Shown here piece by piece: positions 16,221 through 22,679 of a stretch of DNA of 26,105 bases. Source of the DNA: JBCCMB01 sp039026555 (lineage in GTDB: Bacteria; Pseudomonadota; Alphaproteobacteria; Caulobacterales; Hyphomonadaceae). How positions within the stretch are numbered: the first letter of the stretch is position 1; each line of letters starts with the position of its first letter. Below the pieces are notes generated by a model. That model was not told the origin of the DNA. It did not search any database and saw only the letters and a program-made list of their open reading frames with translations. Both the position numbers and the translations under genes were made by a program. Where the stretch lies: contig JBCCMB010000025.1 in the NCBI GenBank assembly GCA_039026555.1, positions 1 through 26,105 of the forward strand, in the 5' to 3' direction.

Positions 16221-18530
16221 ATGAAATTTTCAAAAGCCCTTTTGGGGGGCGCGTCATTTTGCGTCGCGTTCGCACCGACAGCGTTAGCGCAAGAAGAAGA
16301 AGCCCAAAACGAGCCGAATTCGGTTGCAAGAATCCTGGCGCCGATCCAAGTGACCGCCACGAAAGCTCAAGACGTTGAAAACGCGCAAGACGTCGCTGTG
16401 GCTGTTACCGCGTTCAATGCCGATACGCTGGACGCCTTGAAAGTGCGCGATTTGGATGGGCTGAGCTATTCCTCACCAAACGTTTCGCTTGACCAAATCG
16501 GCACCTCGCGGGGCAACGCCAACTTCTCGATCCGCGGTCTTGGCGTGAACTCGTCGATCGCCTCAGTCGACCCAACAGTCGGCGTGTTCGTCGACGGTGT
16601 ATATCTCGGCATTAACGCTGGCGTCGTGTTTGACTTGTTCGACCTCGACAGCGTCGAATTGGTGCGCGGCCCGCAGGGTCTGCTCTTCGGCCGCAACACG
16701 ACAGGCGGCGCGGTTCTTCTGAACACCGGCAACCCTACCGACGAGTTTGAAGCCAAAGCACGCGTAGCTGTGGAAGGCCCCGTCGATGATGATCGCGGCG
16801 GCATCAACAGCTATATTCAGGGCGTCGTCTCCGGGCCGATCGTCGAAGACAAGCTGAACGGCAAGTTCGGCGTTTATTTCAATGGCGACAGCGGCTATTT
16901 CAAAAACCTGGCGGACGGCGAAAATCACGGCGAAGCGCAGACCTATATTTATCGCGGGGCCTTGGAGTATACGCCCTCCGACAATCTGACATTCTTAGGT
17001 AAGTTGGAGTATTTCGACAGCCGCGGCGACGGTCCGTCGGCGCAAGACCGGGGCTCTTTTGACCGCGATAGTTTTGACTTCGCGATCAACGAGCCTGGTT
17101 TCTACGACACTAAGATCACGACGGCGTCTCTACGCACGGATTGGGACGTTTCGTTCGGCAACGGCACTGTTACGAACATATTTGGCTATCGCGAGTACAT
17201 CGGAGACACGGGCGGCGACATCGACGCCAGCCCCGTGTTTATCTTCCACAGTACAACCGAATCCGAGCAGGATCAGATCTCAAACGAGCTTCGCTACAAT
17301 GGTACATTCGGCAAAGCAGACGTCACAACGGGCGTGTACTATTTCGACCAAGAGCTCGCAGTAACGGAGCGCCGCTTCATACCGTCGGCGGTTGCGCTTC
17401 CAAACGGCTTTTATGGCGGCGGCCGCCAAGACCACACTGTGCTTGGCCTATTCGGTCAAGTCGACTACGAGGTCAACGACAAGCTAACGCTGACCGCCGG
17501 CATTCGGTTCTCCCAAGAGGACAAAGAGGCTGAAATTACTTATGTGCGTCCGCGCCCGGAATGTAGCGTTGTGGAAGGCACCTGTCCCATCACAGGCACC
17601 AACCCCTTCGTCCCGACCGATCCAGGCAATGGCTTTGCCGATGATGATGATTGGTCAAGCGTGACGCCGAAATTCGGCGTTGAATATCGTTTTGACGATA
17701 ACACGCTAGGTTATGCGTCTTACACACGCGGCTTCCGCTCCGGCGGCTACAATTTCCGCATCACAAACGCGGTTGCGTTTGAGGCGCTCTTCCCGGCCGA
17801 CGAATCGCGGTCTTTCGACCAAGAAGAGGTCGACGCCTATGAAGCGGGCTTAAAGTTCGAAACAGCCGACGGTCGCGGACAACTTAACTCTGCGGTGTTC
17901 TTCACCGAGATCAGCGATATGCAGCGCGAAGTGAATGTCGCCGACCCCGTATCTGGCGTTGTCCAGAACATTCTGAACACGGCGGACGCCGAGCTTCTCG
18001 GACTGGAACTTGAAGGTCGCTTTGCGATCACCGACAATTTCTTGGTGACCGCGAACCTCGGCCTAATCGATGCGGAATACACGGACGTCCTGTTTGATAT
18101 TTCCAGCGACGGCGTGGTGGACGGAGCAGATCTAGACTTGGCCTTGCCCCGGGTCCCTGAAACCACCTATGGCTTCGGTTTCATTTATGACCTGGACCTT
18201 GGCGACAACGGATCCGTGGTCACCCGTGTGAACTTCCAGCACCGTGATGAGTTCGCTTACACGGATAACAATTTCGGCTTCATCAACGAGGCCGATATAG
18301 TCGATGCGAACATTGCTTGGCAGACGCCTATCGACGGTGTCGAAATAGCGCTTTACGGCAAGAACCTGCTCGACGAAGTCACTGCTGGCGGCGACACGCA
18401 ATTGACTTTCTTCACCGGGCCTTTCTCGAACGGCGTAAACGCGCCTTTCGACCCGAACCCAGCGTTCAACACGTTTTCACCTTTGAACAAAGGCCGGATC
18501 CTCGGTATCGAGGCCACGCTTCAGTACTAG
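16221..18530 (+). CDS. TonB-dependent receptor
   Basis: Complete outer-membrane gated channel of 769 residues. The signal peptide ends near ALA-Q (residue 23). A TonB-box-like PIQVTATK is at 41-48. The plug covers about 55-175 (FSIRGLGVNS, GVFVDGVYLG, VELVRGPQGLLFGRNTTGGAVLLNT). A 22-strand-type barrel follows, with repeated aromatic strands and TLGYASYTRGFRSGGYNF, ending in an aromatic C-terminus (ATLQY). The wording of plug and barrel matches the large alphaproteobacterial receptor group annotated as iron-siderophore-like; the true substrate is unknown. Residues 626-637 (DISSDGVVDGAD) match an EF-hand/dockerin-type calcium loop. AAGGGAG lies 6 nt before the ATG. A strong terminator follows at 18571. 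The gene is monocistronic. Confidence 0.96.
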   Translation: MKFSKALLGGASFCVAFAPTALAQEEEAQNEPNSVARILAPIQVTATKAQDVENAQDVAVAVTAFNADTLDALKVRDLDGLSYSSPNVSLDQIGTSRGNANFSIRGLGVNSSIASVDPTVGVFVDGVYLGINAGVVFDLFDLDSVELVRGPQGLLFGRNTTGGAVLLNTGNPTDEFEAKARVAVEGPVDDDRGGINSYIQGVVSGPIVEDKLNGKFGVYFNGDSGYFKNLADGENHGEAQTYIYRGALEYTPSDNLTFLGKLEYFDSRGDGPSAQDRGSFDRDSFDFAINEPGFYDTKITTASLRTDWDVSFGNGTVTNIFGYREYIGDTGGDIDASPVFIFHSTTESEQDQISNELRYNGTFGKADVTTGVYYFDQELAVTERRFIPSAVALPNGFYGGGRQDHTVLGLFGQVDYEVNDKLTLTAGIRFSQEDKEAEITYVRPRPECSVVEGTCPITGTNPFVPTDPGNGFADDDDWSSVTPKFGVEYRFDDNTLGYASYTRGFRSGGYNFRITNAVAFEALFPADESRSFDQEEVDAYEAGLKFETADGRGQLNSAVFFTEISDMQREVNVADPVSGVVQNILNTADAELLGLELEGRFAITDNFLVTANLGLIDAEYTDVLFDISSDGVVDGADLDLALPRVPETTYGFGFIYDLDLGDNGSVVTRVNFQHRDEFAYTDNNFGFINEADIVDANIAWQTPIDGVEIALYGKNLLDEVTAGGDTQLTFFTGPFSNGVNAPFDPNPAFNTFSPLNKGRILGIEATLQY

Positions 18531-18570
18531 GGTTTGACTCTAACCAAAGGCGCATAGACGCCTAGACTAT

Positions 18571-18604
18571 CGGGCGGTCCTTTAGGGGGCCGCCCGTTTC
18601 TTTT
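18571..18604 (+). terminator. Intrinsic terminator of the TonB-dependent receptor
   Basis: CGGGCGGTCC (18571-18580) pairs with GGGCCGCCCG (18587-18596) as a 10-bp stem containing one T-G wobble, with a 6-nt loop. It is followed by TTTCTTTT (18597-18604). A smaller repeat, AGGCG/CGCCT (18548-18563), precedes it. The element lies in the 88-base gap between convergent genes, and its T-rich tail is only on the receptor side. Confidence 0.9.
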
Positions 18605-18618
18605 ACCCGGCGGTTTAC

Positions 18619-19566
18619 TTAGATTGCGCCGAGCGCCTCGCCGACAACGCGGCCGGCGTCGTCGACGGCCTCGCGCGCCGCAATAGACACAGGCGTCGTG
18701 TTGAAAAATCCGTGCGGTTGGTTGGCGTAATCGCGCACCGTGGCCTCGACGCCCGACGCTCTCAATTTGGCGGCGTAGGCTTCACCCTCGTCATGTAACG
18801 GATCCCAGCCCGCTGTGACGATGTGCGCTGGCGGCAAGCCCTCGAAACTATTGAGAAACAAAGGCGACACCCAGGGGTCCATCGGATCATGGCCCTCCGG
18901 CAGATAGGATTTCTGGAAAAACTCGAACAAGGCCGGTGAAAAAAACGGGCCTTCCTTCAACCGCAAGCCCTTATCCCGCAGATCGACGAATTGCGTCAGC
19001 GGGTAGATCAGCAGCTGGAATTGCGGCGTCGTCGTTTGGCGCTCCAACGCTTTGCGCGTCACGGCGATCGCCAAATTTCCGCCTGCGGAATCGCCTGCGA
19101 CCGCCAATCGATCCGGATCGACGCCCCACGCTTTGTATTCCCGCACGGCCCAGTCAAACGCGGCGATCGCGTCTTCCATCGGTTTTGGAAACTTGTATTC
19201 CGGCGCGCGGCGATATCCGACCGATAAAATGCGGCATCGCGATCCAGCCGCCAAGCGCCGACACACATGATCGAAGCTCTCCACATCGCCCAAGACAAAT
19301 CCGCCGCCATGAAAATAAACAATTCCGGGCCCCGGTGCGACGCCGGCGGCGAGCGGGGTGTATACACGCGCCTGAATCAAGCCGTCCCCGCCCTCTACAA
19401 GGATGTCGCGGACGTCCGCCATTTCCGGCAGATCAGTCTCGATCGCGAGGGCCGCGCGCATAAAGGTCTGTCGCAGCTTTGGAATTTGAGCGGCGAGGTC
19501 TTCGCTGAATTGCGCGGTCGAAAGCCCGACCTGGTCCCAGAAGGCCGCAAAACTATTATCGGCCAT
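18619..19566 (-). CDS. Alpha/beta-hydrolase fold-3 esterase (hormone-sensitive lipase family)
   Basis: Carboxylesterase-type hydrolase of 315 residues, bacterial HSL (family IV) class. The oxyanion motif YFHGGGFVLG has HGGG at 86-89. The nucleophile elbow GDSAGG contains S160; the acid is probably D255 (GWDPLHDEG) and the base H285 (YANQPHGFF). There is no signal peptide, so it is cytoplasmic. A cap of about 50 residues precedes the core. GGGAGG lies 4 nt before the ATG. The neighbours do not point to a pathway; short-chain esters are typical substrates of the family, and the natural one here is unknown. It converges with the TonB receptor and is separated by 137 bases from the unknown gene upstream. 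Confidence 0.95.
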   Translation of the reverse strand: MADNSFAAFWDQVGLSTAQFSEDLAAQIPKLRQTFMRAALAIETDLPEMADVRDILVEGGDGLIQARVYTPLAAGVAPGPGIVYFHGGGFVLGDVESFDHVCRRLAAGSRCRILSVGYRRAPEYKFPKPMEDAIAAFDWAVREYKAWGVDPDRLAVAGDSAGGNLAIAVTRKALERQTTTPQFQLLIYPLTQFVDLRDKGLRLKEGPFFSPALFEFFQKSYLPEGHDPMDPWVSPLFLNSFEGLPPAHIVTAGWDPLHDEGEAYAAKLRASGVEATVRDYANQPHGFFNTTPVSIAAREAVDDAGRVVGEALGAI

Positions 19567-19703
19567 CTGGCCTCCCCTTCAGCTTCAGGCCGCGCGTCAT
19601 ACGCGTCGTCGTCGCCCCGCCAGCGATAGATACGTCCAAACGCCGATCGACTAGCAAATGCTAAGCACAAGCCGCCGCACTTGGCGACGCCTCAATTACG
19701 AGT

Positions 19704-20579
19704 CTAGCTCAATTTGTCCTGGGCGCCGGACATCATAGCGCCCCAGACGGCCTGTTTCGTGGATGCTGGCAGCTCGCCAACTTTCGCCAGCACGCGCTCG
19801 CCCAACGCACAAACATCCATATCGCCAAGCGCCGATGGATCTTGGGACATGCCCGCCTGTACAATTTTCATGACATCAGGATCGCCCATCATGGACACCA
19901 TCAAGTTTTGCAACGCAATCTCGTCGCTTTTGGACGGCGTCCGATAAGACTGCGGATTGGTGCGGCCGCTCTCCACAAGATCCATGAGCAAGATGTTACC
20001 TTTCAAACCAAGCTGATAGAACGCGCCGTCATAGGCGCTGAGCGCCGCTAAACCGGCAGGATCCGAGACAACCGAACGCAACGCTTCGACTTGACATGTC
20101 TCACCGCCGGCTTGGCGCAGGGTTTGAAGCGCCTCGGCGCCGAGATAAAGCGCTTGATCGAAATAGACCGCGTCAGACCGCGCAATGTATTTGGCGTTCC
20201 TCTGCGCGAAAGCCACGCTCCACGCGCCGACAACGCCGGTCAAATCATCACGTGTCGCGCCGGAGAAAGCGGCGTCGGCCAAGGACGCGGTCAAATCGGC
20301 ATGGGCGCTTGGATGTTTCTCGCGCAGGCGGTCCATAAACGCGCGCGACAAGGGATCGGGGAATGCATCCTCATGCAGCGCGGCCGCCGCAGCGTCTTTA
20401 TCTAGTCCCGCGACAATCTCCGCGATCGGGCGCGGCGTATCGCCCGACAACGCCTTCAGCCAAGCCGGTCCCCACATCACGAAGGCGAATGCGACGAGCA
20501 CAACGACGCCGACCATTGCGTAGTAAAGATTGTTCGTTTCGGCTTTGAACGGTTTCCCGCCCGTTGCGTCAAATCCCAT
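19704..20579 (-). CDS. Membrane-anchored protein of unknown function
   Basis: No family recognised. It has 291 residues: a short N-terminal tail, one hydrophobic segment at about 19-40 (YYAMVGVVVLVAFAFVMWGPAW), then an Ala-rich, mostly helical soluble region. This suggests an N-in anchor with a periplasmic domain. Two cysteines, in GETCQVEALR and DMDVCALGERV, could form a periplasmic disulfide. No catalytic motif is visible. GGGGA lies 8 nt before the ATG, and codon use looks like that of the neighbours, so the gene is probably real. It is divergent from the PcfJ-like gene across a structured intergenic region and in the same direction as the esterase, with 137 bases between. Confidence 0.85.
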   Translation of the reverse strand: MGFDATGGKPFKAETNNLYYAMVGVVVLVAFAFVMWGPAWLKALSGDTPRPIAEIVAGLDKDAAAAALHEDAFPDPLSRAFMDRLREKHPSAHADLTASLADAAFSGATRDDLTGVVGAWSVAFAQRNAKYIARSDAVYFDQALYLGAEALQTLRQAGGETCQVEALRSVVSDPAGLAALSAYDGAFYQLGLKGNILLMDLVESGRTNPQSYRTPSKSDEIALQNLMVSMMGDPDVMKIVQAGMSQDPSALGDMDVCALGERVLAKVGELPASTKQAVWGAMMSGAQDKLS

Positions 20580-20650
20580 CTGACTGATCCCCGTTCCAGG
20601 TTCTATGGCGCCAATCTCTCGCGAAGGCGCTTGGAAAAGATTTACGCGCG

Positions 20651-20701
20651 GCGAAAAATTTTGCGCTTCGTCACATTCACGTCACAACCTTCCGCCATAA
20701 G
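20651..20701 (+). promoter_or_regulatory. Candidate PhoB-type promoter (PHO-box-like direct repeat plus -10)
   Basis: CGTCACA occurs twice, at 20669-20675 and 20680-20686, separated by TTCA, giving the 11-bp period of a PHO box (CTGTCAT-N4-CTGTCAT); the core GTCA is kept in both halves. Nine bases later CATAAG (20696-20701) is a plausible -10, matching the layout of PhoB-activated promoters where the box replaces the -35. Just upstream, 20651-20666 is a 16-bp palindrome with one mismatched pair (GCG, A/T-rich centre, CGC). Orientation points to the PcfJ-like gene; the divergent membrane protein could also be affected. Assignment to PhoB is inference from pattern only. Confidence 0.35.
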
Positions 20702-20782
20702 CGGCGTCCCGAGGCGTCATGCCTCGCGGATCATTGTTTGGAGCCATGCCCATGCGGCGAATAGAGCGATACACGCGAAATT

Positions 20783-20817
20783 CGTCCCTTCTCAGCGGAG
20801 GGACGCGTCAGCGTCCC
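20783..20817 (+). promoter_or_regulatory. Mutually exclusive stem-loops in the leader of the PcfJ-like gene
   Basis: Segment 20797-20805 can pair with 20783-20791 as a 9-bp stem with one wobble and a TCAGC loop. Overlapping segment GGGACGC (20800-20806) can instead pair with GCGTCCC (20811-20817) as a perfect 7-bp stem with a GTCA loop. The two cannot form together. A second copy of GCGTCCC at 20704-20710 offers a third partner. This is the layout of an RNA switch or attenuator, but no U-tract follows, so any control would be on translation, stability or Rho. It could also be a DNA-level repeat. Confidence 0.4.
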
Positions 20818-20925
20818 GAGCATTGGCTCGGCTGCGTCTGACGTTACCGATCAAAATCTAAACTCCCACGTCCGGCGCACCGCGCCGGCGTAGACGCGCT
20901 TATGCGCCGATCAGGAGATGACAGG

Positions 20926-21990
20926 ATGAACGCCTTGTTTAAGGCGCGTCCGGCGTATGCAAACGGTAAAGCCGGCGCGCGCACGCCCTTGCTGGATTTT
21001 CTGGCGGGGGATCACGCCGACGATGTGGCGCGTATCTGGGATGCGCCCCACCAAGACTTCTTCGTGATGCCGACGGCGCGTCGTCATGCTGCGGGAATGA
21101 TCCTCGCCGGCTTGGCGGCCGACCCTCCGGAAACGGTGAAGCGTCTTCGTCTTTTGGTGGAGCGCGAACGCGACGCCTGCGTCGCGCGCGCCATCGCCGG
21201 CGGAGATGCGCCCGGCTTCATGAGAGCGTTGGCGAAAATGGGCGAAGTGCTTTGGAGCCGCAGAGACTACGCGCAATTCCTAGCGCTCTTCGCCGAGCCG
21301 AACGCCAATGAAGCGCTTCGGCATATGACCCAAATAACGCCGGACCGGTTCGCGCCTTTGGGCGTGCTGCCAGCGGCGTTGCGGACGCCGAAAATCTTGG
21401 CCGCCGTTCCTCATGGACAAGCGGCGACGGATTTGGCGATCGCGCTTGAACTCGCCATCCGCATTCGCGGGGCTGACGCAGGGCCCGCGATCGCGGCGCG
21501 ATGGGCGCGCGCGAAGGACGCAAAAGCGCTCTTCGACAAAGCGGCGGCGGATTTGGAGCCGGAGGCGTTTGGCGGCTCCATCCCGCCGGCGCCGGACCTA
21601 CCGCCGCCCTTCGGCGCGGTCCGCACGCGCAAGGCGTTGGAGGCCGTGGCGTTGGAATTCCGCAATTGCTTGCGGGATTACACCACCGAGCTCGCCCAGG
21701 GCCGGATGGCCGTTTACGTCTGGCGCGCCCGCGAAAAAGCCGCGGTCGCGTTGACGTTGGACGCGGCCGGCTGGCGACTGGCAGAAGCGTTGGGTGAGAA
21801 CAATGTCGATCTTGAGGAGCCCACGCTTCGCGAGATCGTTGCGGTCCTAGAGGACGTTAATGTCCGCACAGGCCCGCCCGTGATCAGCCTCGTTGGACGC
21901 CTGCAAGCCTATGGCGCCGGACGCGAAGCCTATTCCAACCGCGAGCCGGGCTTTGTCGGCGAGCTGGAAATGGGCGATTTGTGGAACTAG
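20926..21990 (+). CDS. PcfJ-like protein of unknown function
   Basis: A 354-residue soluble protein. The C-terminal part, about 244-303, reads EFRNCLRDYTTELAQGRMAV, then a beta segment AAVALTLD, then LAEALGENN. This Cys-x3-Tyr, Gly, beta-strand, Gly-x-x-Asn pattern resembles the PcfJ-like family, named after a conjugative-plasmid protein but also found in chromosomes; its molecular function is not established. The N-terminal 240 residues are Ala/Arg-rich helices without a recognised domain. The start is ATG 20926, set by AGGAG about 8 nt upstream; an in-frame ATG at 20902 precedes the ribosome site. No conjugation or mobility genes are nearby. It is preceded by the structured intergenic region and ends in a strong terminator. 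The family call is tentative. Confidence 0.85.
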   Translation: MNALFKARPAYANGKAGARTPLLDFLAGDHADDVARIWDAPHQDFFVMPTARRHAAGMILAGLAADPPETVKRLRLLVERERDACVARAIAGGDAPGFMRALAKMGEVLWSRRDYAQFLALFAEPNANEALRHMTQITPDRFAPLGVLPAALRTPKILAAVPHGQAATDLAIALELAIRIRGADAGPAIAARWARAKDAKALFDKAAADLEPEAFGGSIPPAPDLPPPFGAVRTRKALEAVALEFRNCLRDYTTELAQGRMAVYVWRAREKAAVALTLDAAGWRLAEALGENNVDLEEPTLREIVAVLEDVNVRTGPPVISLVGRLQAYGAGREAYSNREPGFVGELEMGDLWN

Positions 21991-21991
21991 A

Positions 21992-22023
21992 GGCGGCGCT
22001 CGAAAGAGCGTCGCCCATTTTTT
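21992..22023 (+). terminator. Intrinsic terminator of the PcfJ-like gene
   Basis: GGCGGCGCTC (21992-22001) pairs with GAGCGTCGCC (22006-22015) as a 10-bp stem with one G-T wobble and a GAAA tetraloop. After CA comes a run of six T (22018-22023). The stem begins 2 bases after the stop codon, and the T-run overlaps the stop codon of the convergent PagL-like gene. Confidence 0.93.
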
Positions 22024-22597
22024 AGTCTCCGAACCGATAAACGGCCCGGATCCCTAACTCATCCAAACCCTGATTGCGGCCATTCCCTAGGATTTGGCCA
22101 TGGGACAAATGCTCGAAAATTACCTGGACGGCCCAACGCTCATTGATATCGCGGGTGAGCGCCAAGGAGGTCCTAAACAAGTCTTCGGACCCGAGAAGAA
22201 GGTTGTCCTCGCCAAATTGCGTGCGCTCGGCGGATCCGAGAGGCAAGGGATTTTTCGTTTCGCCGTCATGGATCACATAGCCAACGCCCGGCTCGATCCT
22301 CCATCCTGGCGCAAACTCGAAATCCCATTCTACGCCGAAGCCGCCATAGGACGTCTCGCCATCGGTATTCACCGACCCCATCACATAAGGATGCGGAGAT
22401 CCGATCCAGCTCAGCGCGTCGAGTGCTGCGAACCGCACTTCGCCATTAATGTTGACGCCGTCTTCCTTGTTCGCGTTCTTACCGTCAGTGACCTCAATAT
22501 TGTGCGCCATAACGCCCAAACGCACGCTGTCCAAAATCTCAGCGCCAGCCGTCGGCGCAACGAGCGTCATGCTCGCCGCTAGCATTGTTCGTTTCAT
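22022..22597 (-). CDS. PagL-like lipid A 3-O-deacylase (acyloxyacyl hydrolase family)
   Basis: Predicted outer-membrane beta-barrel esterase of 191 residues that removes the 3-O acyl chain of lipid A in characterised PagL enzymes. It has a signal peptide (MKRTMLAASMTLVAPTAGA-E) and alternating barrel strands (SYGGFGVEWDFEFAPGWRIEPGVGYVI). The C-terminal active-site region HLSHGQILGNGRNQGLDELG has H163, S165 and probably E180, matching the His-x-Ser...Glu triad of PagL, and the protein ends in an aromatic barrel strand (VYRFGD). The His-Glu spacing is a few residues longer than in P. aeruginosa PagL. Start ATG 22597 has GGGGA 5 nt upstream; the in-frame GTG 22609 lies inside that ribosome site. 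It follows serA by 82 bases with no terminator between, so read-through is possible. Confidence 0.83.
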   Translation of the reverse strand: MKRTMLAASMTLVAPTAGAEILDSVRLGVMAHNIEVTDGKNANKEDGVNINGEVRFAALDALSWIGSPHPYVMGSVNTDGETSYGGFGVEWDFEFAPGWRIEPGVGYVIHDGETKNPLPLGSAERTQFGEDNLLLGSEDLFRTSLALTRDINERWAVQVIFEHLSHGQILGNGRNQGLDELGIRAVYRFGD

Positions 22598-22679
22598 CGC
22601 TGTCCCCACATTGATGGATTTATAGTTACCATGCGCGGAGAAGATGAGAAGCCAAATCGTCTGAAAACAACAATCCCGC

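Larger units (their letters stand above)
20580..20925. other. Structured intergenic region upstream of the PcfJ-like gene
   Basis: About 345 bases with no convincing gene (a 76-codon plus frame at 20631-20861 has no domain or ribosome site). In order it holds a 16-bp near-palindrome (20651-20666), a phased direct repeat (20669-20686), a -10-like CATAAG (20696-20701), and the hairpin CGAGGC-GTCAT-GCCTCG (20710-20726). These are followed by a cluster of mutually exclusive stems (20783-20817), the hairpin CGAGC-ATTG-GCTCG (20817-20830) and the hairpin CCGGCGC-ACC-GCGCCGG (20872-20888). The density of perfect stems is much higher than in the other gaps of this window. Confidence 0.6.

Noticed and set aside
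20710..20830. Intrinsic terminators or a small RNA 3' end
   Set aside because: The stems are strong but none is followed by a U-tract, so I list them as structure, not as terminators.
20631..20861. 76-codon plus-strand frame in the structured intergenic region
   Set aside because: No ribosome site, no recognisable domain, and it runs through the stem-loop cluster.
21411..21797. Long overlapping frames in other phases of the PcfJ-like gene
   Set aside because: These are GC-rich shadow frames; the 20926-21990 frame has the ribosome site, terminator and domain-like sequence.
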